A stretch of 39,533 nucleotides of DNA, taken from assembly GCA_019750465.1 (NCBI GenBank), contig JAIEOP010000467.1, positions 1 to 39,533 of the forward strand, in the 5' to 3' direction. This stretch comes from Acetobacteraceae bacterium. Lineage in GTDB: Bacteria > Pseudomonadota > Alphaproteobacteria > Acetobacterales > Acetobacteraceae. Numbering within the stretch: the stretch's first letter is position 1; every line of letters begins with the position of its first letter. This document shows, piece after piece, positions 24,853-32,945 of this stretch. The notes beneath the pieces are model-generated. The model was not told the origin of the DNA, ran no database searches, and saw nothing but the letters and a program-made list of their open reading frames with translations. The translations under genes and the position numbers were made by a program.

Positions 24853-25845
24853 TCAGCCCGCGGTGATGCCCGCCGCGCGGATCACCTCGCGCTGGCGTTC
24901 GATCTCGGCGGCGTTGTGGGCGCGGAGACCCTCGGGCGTGCCGCCCATGGTCTCCAGCCCCTGGGCGCGCAGTGCCGCGGCGAACTCGGCGTCGGCCAGC
25001 GCCGCGTTCACCAGCGCGTTCAGCCGCGCCACCACCGGCGCCGGCGTCCCGGCCGGCGCATAGACCGCCCACCAGCCCTCGACGATCACGCCCGGCACGC
25101 CGGCCTCGGCCATGGTGGGCAGGTCGGGCAGCACGAAGCTGCGGCTCTCGCCGGTGAGCGCGAGGGGACGGCTCGCGCCGCTGCGGATATGCGGCAGGAA
25201 GCCGAGCGGGTGGTACAACATCGCATCCACCACGCCGGCGATCAGGTCCGTCACCGCGCGGTTGCCCTCGCGATAGGGCACGTGCGTGGTCGTGATCCCG
25301 GTGCGCAGGTCAAGCAGTGCCTGCGCAATGTGCCCGGTGGTGCCGGTGCCGGCGGAGGCGAGGGAAAGCGGGCGGCGCCGGGCAAGGGCGAGGAATTCCT
25401 GCACCGTCGCCGGTCCCAGCGCGGGGCGGATGCCCAGCACGATGGCGGTGCGCGCGACCGCGCCGATCGGCGCGAAGTCGCGGATCGGGTCGTAGGGGAT
25501 GGCGGCCATCAGCACCGGGTTGGTGGCCATGGCGCCGCTGGTGCCGAACAGGATGGTCAGCCCGTCCGGCGCCGCCCCCGCCACCGCTGCCGCGCCCACC
25601 GTGCCGCCGGCGCCGGTGCGATTGTCGATCACCACCGGCTGACCGAGGCCGCGCGACAGGGCGGCCCCCATCAGCCGGCCCAGCGTGTCGGTGGTAGTGC
25701 CCGCAGCGAAGGGGATGATCATGCGCACGGCGCGGTCCGGGCGCCAGGTAGTGCCGCCGCCGGGTTGCGCCCGCGCGGCGCCAGACGCCGCGAGGATGAC
25801 GCCGGCAAAGGCGGTAAGGGCGTGACGTCTGCTGGCGTGGCTCAT
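24853..25845 (-). CDS. Bug/TctC-type tripartite tricarboxylate receptor
   Basis: This 330-residue periplasmic binding protein has an RR-containing signal (ASRRHALTAFAGVILAASG, then AARAQ). Bug motifs are RPDRAVRMIIPFAAGTTTDT, QPVVIDNRTGAGGTVGAAAV, AAPDGLTILFG, and LPTMAEAGVPGVIVEGWWAV. ATG 25845 was chosen because it gives a signal peptide of normal length. No transporter membrane genes are adjacent. The ligand is unknown, probably an organic acid. It is convergent with the nitronate monooxygenase gene and divergent from the RTX gene. Confidence 0.92.
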   Translation of the reverse strand: MSHASRRHALTAFAGVILAASGAARAQPGGGTTWRPDRAVRMIIPFAAGTTTDTLGRLMGAALSRGLGQPVVIDNRTGAGGTVGAAAVAGAAPDGLTILFGTSGAMATNPVLMAAIPYDPIRDFAPIGAVARTAIVLGIRPALGPATVQEFLALARRRPLSLASAGTGTTGHIAQALLDLRTGITTTHVPYREGNRAVTDLIAGVVDAMLYHPLGFLPHIRSGASRPLALTGESRSFVLPDLPTMAEAGVPGVIVEGWWAVYAPAGTPAPVVARLNALVNAALADAEFAAALRAQGLETMGGTPEGLRAHNAAEIERQREVIRAAGITAG

Positions 25846-26003
25846 GACGGGTCCCGCGTTGATCCCGGCCGGCACATGGCGGTGCGCATCCCGCCGCGCA
25901 ACATCCCGCCGTGCCCGCGCCCGAGGCAATGACGCGCAGTTGCCTGGCCGCAGGCCCGTGATCCCGGGTAGGTTCACCCCAGTTCTCATAGGAGGAGGGG
26001 CAA

Positions 26004-27476
26004 ATGACGATCACCGTCGTCACGACCACGGAGGAGGTGGTCACGCTGAACGACGGGGATGCCCTGATCGTCGGCCCAGCGGGCGTCGTGCTGGGCATCG
26101 ACGGCCCCTTCGGCGGCCTCGCCGCCGTCGGTGTGTTCGGCGGGAACACGCGGGTCGACAACGGCGGGACCATCGCCGGCTTCAACCGCCAGGGCATCGT
26201 CGTGGGCGGGGGCGAGGGCCCCGTCAGGGTGGTGAACAGCGGCGGCATCTTCGGGGGGGTCAGCGGCGCCGCTGTCGAGGCCGTTGGCGGCAGCACGCTG
26301 CACCTCGTCAACGCGGGCCAAGTCGCGGGCGCCGCCGGCACCGAGGGCGTCGTGTTCTAGGGCGACGGCTCGCTCCAGAACTCGGGCACGATCAGCGGGC
26401 GCTTCGGCGTCATCATCGGCGAGACCGCTCTCACCTTCTTCCTGAACGAGGGCACGATCACCGGCGCCGAAACCGGCGTGGCCAGCGAGGCCGGCGCGGC
26501 CAGCGGCCTGGTCAACACCGGTACCATCCTGGCTCCCGTGGCGATCGATCTCGGGGGCATCGCGCACAGGATACTGAACCTCGGCCTCATCAGCGGCGAG
26601 GTGCGGCTCAGCTTGCAATCCGACCTCTACGACACGCGCGGTGGCACGACGGACGGCCAGGTCTCCGGCGAGAGGGGCGACGACACGCTGCGCGGCGGCG
26701 CCGCGGCGGACTCGATGTCGGGCGGCGCTGGCGCCGACCTGATCCGCGGCGGCGGCGAGGACGACCTGCTCGCCGGCGACGGCCAGTCCGACACCATCCG
26801 CGGCGGCAGCGGCGACGACACGGTGCGCGGCGGCCTCGATGCGGACGACCTCGATGGCGGCGAGGGCGCGCACGACCTGCTGGACTACGCGGACTCCTCC
26901 GCCGCGGTCACGGTGGATCTCGGCACCAGGGAGGCGATCGGCGGTCACGCGCAGGGGGATGCCTTCACGGAGTTCGAGGATCTGGGCGGCAGCGGCTTCG
27001 GCGACCGCCTCTTCGGTGACCGTGGCGCGAACACCCTGCTCGGCCGCGGCGGCAACGACCTGCTCGCCGGCGGTGCGGGGGACGACCGGCTCGTTGGCGA
27101 CGCCGGCGACGACTTCCTGACCGGCGGCGCCGGTGCCGATACGTTGCGTGGCGGGTCAGGGCTCGATCGCTTCCGGTTGCTGACGGCGGCCGAGAGCGGC
27201 CCCACCGTCGCCACGCGCGATCGCGTCCTCGACTTCTCGAAGGCCGAGGGGGACCTGATCGACCTGTTCCAGATCGACGCCGACGCGACCACGCCGGGCA
27301 ACCAGGGCTTCGCCTTCATCGGCGGCGCGGCGTTCAGCGCGCCCGGGCAGATCCGCGTCCTCCAGTCCGCCGGCGACACCTTCGTCCTCGCGAACGTGGA
27401 TGCGAATCTGGCAGCGGACCTCTCGATACGGCTCGACGGGTTGATCGCCCTGTCGGTGACGGATTTCGAGCTGTAG
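26004..27476 (+). pseudogene. RTX calcium-binding repeat protein split by an in-frame amber codon
   Basis: One reading frame runs from ATG 26004 (with AGGAGG upstream) to 27476 and is interrupted only by TAG at 26358-26360 (codon 119). Before it are beta-helix-like repeats (NGGTIAGFNRQGIVVGGGEG, VVNSGGIFGG). After it, with no frame change, come GDGSLQNSGTISGRFGV and a glycine-rich RTX block with nonapeptides such as GGAGADLIRGG and GGSGDDTVRGG, then NTLLGRGGNDLLAGGAGDDR. The C-terminus (residues after about 390) fits a type I secretion signal ending in DFEL. Intact relatives are secreted by TolC-linked ABC exporters and bind calcium. No exporter gene is here. The gene is either a recent pseudogene or depends on amber read-through. 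Confidence 0.82.
26358..26360 (+). other. In-frame TAG in the RTX gene
   Basis: TTC TAG GGC GAC GGC interrupts an otherwise continuous frame. A single substitution from CAG (Gln), TCG (Ser) or TGG (Trp) would explain it. Confidence 0.85.
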
Positions 27477-27524
27477 CCGGCATCCGGCGCGGGCGAAGGA
27501 CCTCACGCCCCCTCGCCCTGCGGG

Positions 27525-28685
27525 TCACTCCCGCTCCAGGGGGCGCCGCCCGAGTCGCACCTCCACCGCCTCGGCGCGGCCACGCCGCAGCACCTCCAGC
27601 GTGACGCGCTCGCCGGGCGGCTTGCCTGCCACGCTGCGCACGAGTTCCCGCGCCGAGCCGATGGGCGTGCCCTCCAACGCCAGCACGCGGTCGCCGGGTG
27701 CAAGGCCGGCACGCGCCGCCGGACCGCCGGCCACCACTTCCACCACTTCGACGCCGCGGCCCGCGGCAGTCTCGCCCGCCCCCGCTTCAGGCTCGCGCAG
27801 CGCCGCGCCGAGCCAGCCGCGCTCCACTGCCCGGCCCGCGCGCAACTGCTCGATGACGCCGCGCGCCAGGTTGGCGGGCACGGCGAAGCCGATCCCGGCA
27901 TAGGCGCCGGTCGGCGAGTAGATCGCCGTGTTCACGCCGATCACCTCGCCGGCCACGTTGAACAGCGGCCCTCCGGAATTGCCAGGGTTGATCGGCGCAT
28001 CGGTCTGGATGAAGTCGTCGAAGGGGCCGGCGCCGATCTCGCGGCCGATGGCGGAGACGATGCCCTTGGTCACGGAGCCCCCCAGGCCGAAGGGGCTGCC
28101 CGCGGCCAGCACCCACTGGCCGATGCGCACTGCGCCCGAATTGCCCCAGGCGACATGCGGCAGCGGCCGGCGCGTCTCGACGCGGATCACTGCGAGATCG
28201 GTCAGCTCGTCGGCACCGACGACGCGCGCCGGCAGCTCGGTGCCATCGGTGAGCCGCACGGTGACCTGGCGCGCCTCCCCCACCACGTGGTTGTTGGTGG
28301 CGATGAGGCCGGCGGGGTCGATGATGAAGCCGGAGCCGCTGCCGCGCACGACCCGGCGCCGATCGCGGTAGAGCCGTTCGTAGGGTGTGCCGCGGAACTG
28401 TGGCGGCACGGCGGCGGCGACCTCACCGGTGACCGAGATGCTGACCACCGCCGGCATGACGGCGGCGGCAAGGTCGGCGAAGTCGGGCACAACCTGGCCG
28501 GCGAGCGGCGCCGGGGCCGGAGTGCCGGGGGCGACGACGGACGGGACGGCCGCCCCTTGGGTCGCCGGCACCTCGGCGCGCGGCTGCGGCACGGTGGGTG
28601 GTGGGGTCGGCGCGGGATCGTCGCAGCCTACGAGGAAGGCGGCGAGGGCGAGCAACGGCACGGACCGGCGAGGCGGGTAGGACAT
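27525..28685 (-). CDS. DegP/HtrA-like serine protease lipoprotein
   Basis: This 386-residue protein has a lipoprotein signal with lipobox LVGC (C21) followed by Asp residues (CDDPAP), which in enteric bacteria favours inner-membrane retention. A proline-rich linker follows (to about residue 60). The trypsin-like domain has the triad H133 (TNNHVVGEA), D163 (LTDLAVIR) and S237 (NPGNSGGPLF). A single PDZ domain follows (GRGVEVVEVVAGGPAARAGL then APGDRVLALEGTPI). HtrA proteases degrade or refold damaged envelope proteins; one PDZ domain is the DegS-like layout. ATG 28685 (MSYPPRRSVPLLALAAFLVG) is preferred over the upstream frame because it puts the lipobox at the right distance. Confidence 0.92.
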   Translation of the reverse strand: MSYPPRRSVPLLALAAFLVGCDDPAPTPPPTVPQPRAEVPATQGAAVPSVVAPGTPAPAPLAGQVVPDFADLAAAVMPAVVSISVTGEVAAAVPPQFRGTPYERLYRDRRRVVRGSGSGFIIDPAGLIATNNHVVGEARQVTVRLTDGTELPARVVGADELTDLAVIRVETRRPLPHVAWGNSGAVRIGQWVLAAGSPFGLGGSVTKGIVSAIGREIGAGPFDDFIQTDAPINPGNSGGPLFNVAGEVIGVNTAIYSPTGAYAGIGFAVPANLARGVIEQLRAGRAVERGWLGAALREPEAGAGETAAGRGVEVVEVVAGGPAARAGLAPGDRVLALEGTPIGSARELVRSVAGKPPGERVTLEVLRRGRAEAVEVRLGRRPLERE

Positions 28686-28851
28686 GCGGCGAAGCTCCGG
28701 CTGGCGCGGCGCCTTGGAAAGGCCACGCATCGCAGCCCGAACGCGGAGGAATGCCGCGGGTGCCTGGACGCATCACGCCGCTCGCCCCGCCTGCCCCAGC
28801 GCGAACGTCGTGATGCAGAGCGCCGCGGTGACCCAGGCCGCCCCGCTCATT

Positions 28852-28971
28852 CCGACGCACGTTGATGTTGACACATCAACGCCCCTCGGCCGCCGGGCGC
28901 CGGGCATCCGCGCGGCCTGGCGTCGTGCCATCGGGCGCGCCGCATGGGTCGACAATTCGGCGCGTTGGTAT
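28852..28971. repeat. MITE-like repeat, copy 2, inside the purine permease pseudogene
   Basis: This copy shares the hairpin arms GTTGATGT (28861-28868) and ACATCAAC (28873-28880) and the right end GTTGGTAT (28964-28971) with the copy at 6567-6725. Over 60 aligned bases from 28861, 56 match. It lacks about 36 internal bases, and its left end (CCGACG for CCAACG) has drifted. It separates the last transmembrane helix of the permease from the rest. Confidence 0.85.
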
Positions 28972-28996
28972 CGCCTCGGCCGCCCGCCTATCGTCC

Positions 28997-29026
28997 GCAG
29001 CAAGGCGTATCCGCAGCAAGGCATAG
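28997..29026. repeat. 16-bp tandem duplication in the permease pseudogene
   Basis: TCCGCAGCAAGGCGTA is followed at once by TCCGCAGCAAGGCATA (one mismatch; the last bases are shared with flanking DNA). Because 16 is not a multiple of three, it shifts the permease frame. Confidence 0.75.
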
Positions 29027-29914
29027 GGGATGAAGCCCAATCCGATCCCGCTGGCGATCGAGAAGGTGAAGGGCATTGCCAGCGTGGTGATCACCGCCGG
29101 AACGTAGTTGGTTGGGTCGTCCCAGGCGACGTCGCGCAGCGCCTGCGCCCACGGGCAGGCGACGAAGACCACCGCCGGCGCGGTGGCGAAGGCGGGAATG
29201 GAGGTTGCCAGCGGCGCCAGGAACAGCGCCGCCACTACCACGGCCGCCAGGCCCATGGGTCCGCCGGTCTGGATGCCCGCCGCGCTCTCGATGTGGCTGA
29301 CGGTGGCGGAGGTGCCAAGCGTCGCGCCGATGATCGCGCCGCCGCTGTCGGCCTGCAGCGCGCGGCCGAGATTGGGCACCGTGCCGTCCGGCCGCATCAG
29401 CCCGGCGGGGTGCGTCGTCGCGATCAGCGTGTCGGTGTTGTGCAGCAGGTCGACCAGGAAGAAGGTGAGGACGATGCCCAGCACGCCGAGCCCGAGCGCC
29501 CCTGCGATGTCGAGCTGCGGGAGGGTCGGCGCGATCGAGGGCGGCAGATCCACCACCCCTTGAAGCCGGTGGGACCGAACGGGGTTCCAGCCGCGGCGTT
29601 CGCGAGGATGCCGATGACGATCGCCCCCGGCACCTTGCGTGCCGAGAGTCCGGCGATCAGCACGAAGCCAGCCGCACCCAGCAGCACGGAGGGCTCCAAC
29701 AGCTTGCCGAGCCCGACCAGCGTCGCGGATGCGCGACCACGAGGCCCATGGACCTCGGCCCTATCAGCCCGAGGAAGAAGCCGATGCCGGCGGCAATGCC
29801 GAACTTGAGCGAGAGCGGAGTGCCATTGACCAGCCACTCGCGCATCCGGGCCAGCGAGATCACCAGAAGCGGCTGCACAAGCCGACAGCCGTGAGAATCA
29901 TGACAGCCCTCCCG

Positions 29915-30259
29915 TCAGCCGCGGATCAGGTCATGGCGCCGCAACTCCGCGCCAAGGCGGAAGGTGGCGGCGAGCCAAGCCATGCGCATATCGCCGCGCA
30001 ACGACCAGAGCGGGTATGTGAAGCTGGCTGGCCTGTTGCGCTCGATGGCCATGTGGGAGATCCCGGCGAAGGCGCAGCCGGTCACCGGCGCCAGCAGCAC
30101 GAGCCAGAGCGGCCCCACCACCAGCGCCCAGAGCAGGACCATGATGCCCGTCCATGTGCCGGCAACATGCACGGCGCGCGTCGCCGGCCTGGCATTCTCG
30201 CTGAGGTAGTAGGGCCAGAAGCTCTCGAAGCTGGCGAAGCGCGATGGAGTTGCCGTCAT
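29915..30259 (-). CDS. DUF962 (Mpo1-like) membrane protein
   Basis: This 114-residue protein has the N-terminal FASFESFWPYYLSENARPAT then RAVHVAGTWTGI, two or three hydrophobic segments (MVLLWALVVGPLWLVLLAPV), and the conserved SHMAIERNRPASFTYPLWSL then RGDMRMAW. This is the DUF962/Mpo1-like family. The yeast relative Mpo1 is an iron-dependent dioxygenase in phytosphingosine alpha-oxidation; His residues at RAVHVAG and GISHMAIE may bind the metal. Bacterial activity is not established. ATG 30259 gives the family N-terminus. The gene is divergent from the MFS gene. Confidence 0.88.
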   Translation of the reverse strand: MTATPSRFASFESFWPYYLSENARPATRAVHVAGTWTGIMVLLWALVVGPLWLVLLAPVTGCAFAGISHMAIERNRPASFTYPLWSLRGDMRMAWLAATFRLGAELRRHDLIRG

Positions 30260-30333
30260 GCCCGGCCAGATGGGGCGTTGGCGGGTGCGATGGGAGGGCT
30301 GCGCTCCCGGAGTGATAGGGTGCTTCCCCCACC

Positions 30334-30350
30334 ATGCCGCAGTGCGGCAT
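30334..30350. promoter_or_regulatory. Perfect 17-bp dyad at the MFS gene start
   Basis: ATGCCGCA (30334-30341) and TGCGGCAT (30343-30350) are exact inverted repeats around one central G. It lies between the divergent DUF962 and MFS genes and covers the first possible MFS start codon, so it could be an operator or a chance dyad. Confidence 0.4.
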
Positions 30351-30360
30351 AAGCGTCGCG

Positions 30361-31998
30361 ATGCCGCTGCCCCTGCCGCGCGCCCTATTCCCCAGGTCGC
30401 TTCCCTTGCCCCGCGCCTTCGCGCCGCTGCGCCATGCGGCGTTCCGGGCGCTTTGGCTTGCCACCCTGGCGAGCAATGTCGGCCTTTGGATCCAGAACGC
30501 CGCGGCTGGTTGGATGATGACCATGCTGGACCCGCGGCCGCTGATGGTCAGCCTTGTGCAGGTTGCCGCCATGCTGCCCGTGTTCCTGCTGGCGCTGCCG
30601 GGCGGCGCGGTCGCCGACATCATCGACCGACGGCGCTTCCTGATCGGCGTGCAGGCCTGGGTGCTGGCCGTCGGCCTGCTGCTGGCCGGCCTGACCGCGC
30701 TCGATGCGGTCGGGCCGTGGGGGCTGCTGGTCTTCACCTTCCTGATCGGGGCGGGCTCGGCGCTGACCTGGCCGGCCTGGTCGGCGACGACGCCCGAGTT
30801 GGTGCCGCGCGAGGACCTGGTCAGCGCCATCGCGCTGAACGGCATCAGCTTCAACCTGGCCCGCGCGGTGGGGCCGGCGATCGGCGGGCTGGCGCTTGGC
30901 CTGGCCGGGCCGGAAGCGGCCTTCACGCTCAACGCGTTGACCTTCCTGGTGCTCATCCTGGCACTGGTGCTCTGGCGGCGGGAACCCGGTGCGGTCAGCC
31001 GACTGCCGAAGGAGCACCTGCTCTCGGCCATGCGGGCCGGGCTGCGCTTCGTCTCGGCCTCGCCGGCGATGCATGCGGCGATCATCCGGGCCTGCGTCTT
31101 CTTCTTCTTCGCGGCCTCGATATGGGGGCTGTTCCCGCTGCTGGTGCGGAACCGGCTGGGGCTGGGTCCGGAAGCCTTCGGCGTACTGCTGGGCGTGGTC
31201 GGCGCCGGGGCGGTGGTGGCGGGATTCCTGCTGCCGGCGTTGCGAGCGCGGATGGACCGCGGGCGCATGGTCTTCCTGTCCTCGCTGCTGTCGGCCGGGG
31301 CGATGGCGGCGCTTGCGGTGGCGACGCACTGGCTGCCGGCGGTGGTCGCGCTGCTGGCCTACGGCGGCGCCTGGATCGCGGCCGGCAGCACGCTCTCGGC
31401 CGCGGCGCAGCTGGCGGCGCCGGCCTGGGTGCGGGCGCGGGTGATCGCCATCCACCAGCTCAGCTTCTTCGGCTGCATGGTGCTCGGCTCGGTGCTGGCG
31501 GGCTGGCTCGGCGACCGGATCGGCATCGCCCCGACCCTGGGCGCACTGGCAGCCGGCGCCGCCGGGTCCGCTTTCCTGGTGCGGCGCTGGGGGCTGGAGA
31601 CGCCGGTGCCGGCGGCCGTGCCGCCCGACGCCGTGCCGCTGCCGCGCCCCCATGCGCCCGCGGCAGAGCTTTCGGAGCTGCTCGCCGAGGAGGGCGGCCG
31701 CGTGTTGGAAGTGGTGCGCTACCGCATCAATCTCGGGCAGCGCGAGGAATTCCTGCGCGTCATGCGGGAGGTGCGCCGGGTGCGGCTGCGCGGCGGGGCG
31801 GCGCTGTGGCACCTCTACGAAGATCTCGCGGCGCCGGAGCGCTTCGTCGAGATGTGGGCGGTGGAGTCCTGGGACGAGCACCTGCGCGAGCAGTCGCGGC
31901 TGACGGAGGAGGACCAGGCAACGCTGGCACGCGCTGCGCTGCTGCATGGCGGGGAGGAGCCCGCCGAGGCGGCGCGGTCCCTGAAGGTGGTGCCGTAG
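30361..31998 (+). CDS. MFS_3-type transporter with C-terminal ABM-like domain
   Basis: This 545-residue protein has the EntS-like MFS_3 fold: RHAAFRALWLATLASNVGLW near residue 23, then TMLDPRPLMVSLVQVAAMLP, VADIIDRRRFLIGVQ, and GISFNLARAVGPAIGGLALG, with about 11-12 hydrophobic segments to about residue 415. A soluble tail follows (VLEVVRYRINLGQREEFLRV then MREVRRVRLRGGAALWHLYE and FVEMWAVESWDEHLREQSRL), which resembles the ferredoxin-like ABM domain known at the C-terminus of this family. A multidrug or siderophore export role is likely but not shown. ATG 30361 was chosen; ATG 30334 is in frame and would add nine residues. Confidence 0.88.
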   Translation: MPLPLPRALFPRSLPLPRAFAPLRHAAFRALWLATLASNVGLWIQNAAAGWMMTMLDPRPLMVSLVQVAAMLPVFLLALPGGAVADIIDRRRFLIGVQAWVLAVGLLLAGLTALDAVGPWGLLVFTFLIGAGSALTWPAWSATTPELVPREDLVSAIALNGISFNLARAVGPAIGGLALGLAGPEAAFTLNALTFLVLILALVLWRREPGAVSRLPKEHLLSAMRAGLRFVSASPAMHAAIIRACVFFFFAASIWGLFPLLVRNRLGLGPEAFGVLLGVVGAGAVVAGFLLPALRARMDRGRMVFLSSLLSAGAMAALAVATHWLPAVVALLAYGGAWIAAGSTLSAAAQLAAPAWVRARVIAIHQLSFFGCMVLGSVLAGWLGDRIGIAPTLGALAAGAAGSAFLVRRWGLETPVPAAVPPDAVPLPRPHAPAAELSELLAEEGGRVLEVVRYRINLGQREEFLRVMREVRRVRLRGGAALWHLYEDLAAPERFVEMWAVESWDEHLREQSRLTEEDQATLARAALLHGGEEPAEAARSLKVVP

Positions 31999-32243
31999 CC
32001 CGTGGCCAGCCCGCGTCCAAACATTGAGGGCTCACGCACCGGACCGTGAAGCATTCGGCGCAAGGCGGCCCATCAGGGGATGGTGCCACCCCGCTGACCA
32101 CACGCGTTTGTCATGGCGCCGGGCGCCCGCTGCCGCGCTGGCACATAGCATCGATCCGCCGACGGGCGGTGTCCTACCCCCTCCCCGGTTCGCGCGAGCG
32201 ACCCCACCCTAAACCCTACGCCTGAGAGAGGAGCCTCGACGCC

Positions 32244-32750
32244 ATGGCCAAATCCGCCAAGCTCATGCCGACCAACAACGATCTGGCCGACAACGCCAAG
32301 CAGGTCTCCATTGGCGTGTTGCAGGCCTGCCTGGTCGATGCCGTCGATCTCTACAATGGGACGCGGCAGGCGCACTGGAACGTCAAGGGGCCGCATTTCG
32401 GCTCGCTGCACGCGCTATTCGAGACCTTCTACACCGAGCTCGCCGCCGACGCCGACGAGATTGCCGAGCGCATCGTCCAGCTCGGTGGCATTGCGAACGG
32501 CACCACCCAGGTGCTGGCCGCAGGAACTCGTCTTCCCGCCTATCCCACCGCACTCCAGGGCGGCATGGACCATGTCCGCGCGCTGACGGAACGCTATGCC
32601 CAGGTGGCCAAATCGCTGCGTCTTAGTATTGAAGAGACCGACGAGGCCGGCGATGCCGATACTGCCGACCTGCTGACCGGCCTGTCGCGCGCCATGGACA
32701 AGAAGCTGTGGATGCTGGAGGCGCATCTCGCCCCGGATACGGCGCCCTGA
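32244..32750 (+). CDS. dps: Dps-family ferritin-like DNA-protection protein
   Basis: This 168-residue protein has the Dps ferroxidase signature: H44 and H51 in QAHWNVKGPHF and acidic residues in TELAADADEIAERI, placed between subunits. The N-terminus is lysine-containing (MAKSAKLMPTNNDLADNAKQ), suitable for DNA contact. Dps dodecamers oxidise and store iron with hydrogen peroxide and protect DNA in stationary phase and oxidative stress. GAGAGGAG lies 13-20 bases before ATG 32244. The 245 bp upstream show no clear OxyR- or Fur-like site to my eye. Confidence 0.93.
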   Translation: MAKSAKLMPTNNDLADNAKQVSIGVLQACLVDAVDLYNGTRQAHWNVKGPHFGSLHALFETFYTELAADADEIAERIVQLGGIANGTTQVLAAGTRLPAYPTALQGGMDHVRALTERYAQVAKSLRLSIEETDEAGDADTADLLTGLSRAMDKKLWMLEAHLAPDTAP

Positions 32751-32945
32751 CCAGAACCGGCGTCCTGACGCCGTCGCCCTGCTCCGCCCTTCCGGGGGAG
32801 GACGGGTGCGAGGGCGCAGGTTCGCCCCGCCCCGCCCCGCCGTCCCTGCGCCACTCTCTGCACCACCCCTTGCACCACCCCCTGCGCCGCCACCGAAACC
32901 TCTGGTATGCAGAGGCCGGAGCACGCGGCGCAGGAGGGCCCGGAC

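Larger units (their letters stand above)
28773..29878 (-). pseudogene. Decayed AzgA-type purine permease (NCS2 family)
   Basis: Three shifted frames together spell a guanine/hypoxanthine permease. 29878 to about 29735 gives MREWLVNGTPLSLKFGIAAG then IGFFLGLIG. About 29735 to 29560 gives TLVGLGKLLEPSVLLGAAGF and ARKVPGAIVIGILA. 29556 to about 29030 gives LDIAGALGLGVLGIVLTFFL, VDLLHNTDTLIATTH, TSATVSHIESAAGIQTGGP, and FTFSIASGIGLGFIPYALL. A 16-bp tandem duplication then changes the frame, the MITE-like repeat (28852-28971) follows, and the last membrane helix (MSGAAWVTAALCITTFALG) resumes at about 28850 and stops at 28773. Roughly the first 110-130 residues of the family are missing. Non-functional. 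Confidence 0.85.

Noticed and set aside
32759-32772. GGCGTC/GACGCC dyad after dps as a terminator
   Set aside because: The arms are only 6 bp with a 2-nt loop, too small to form a stable RNA hairpin, and there is no U-run.
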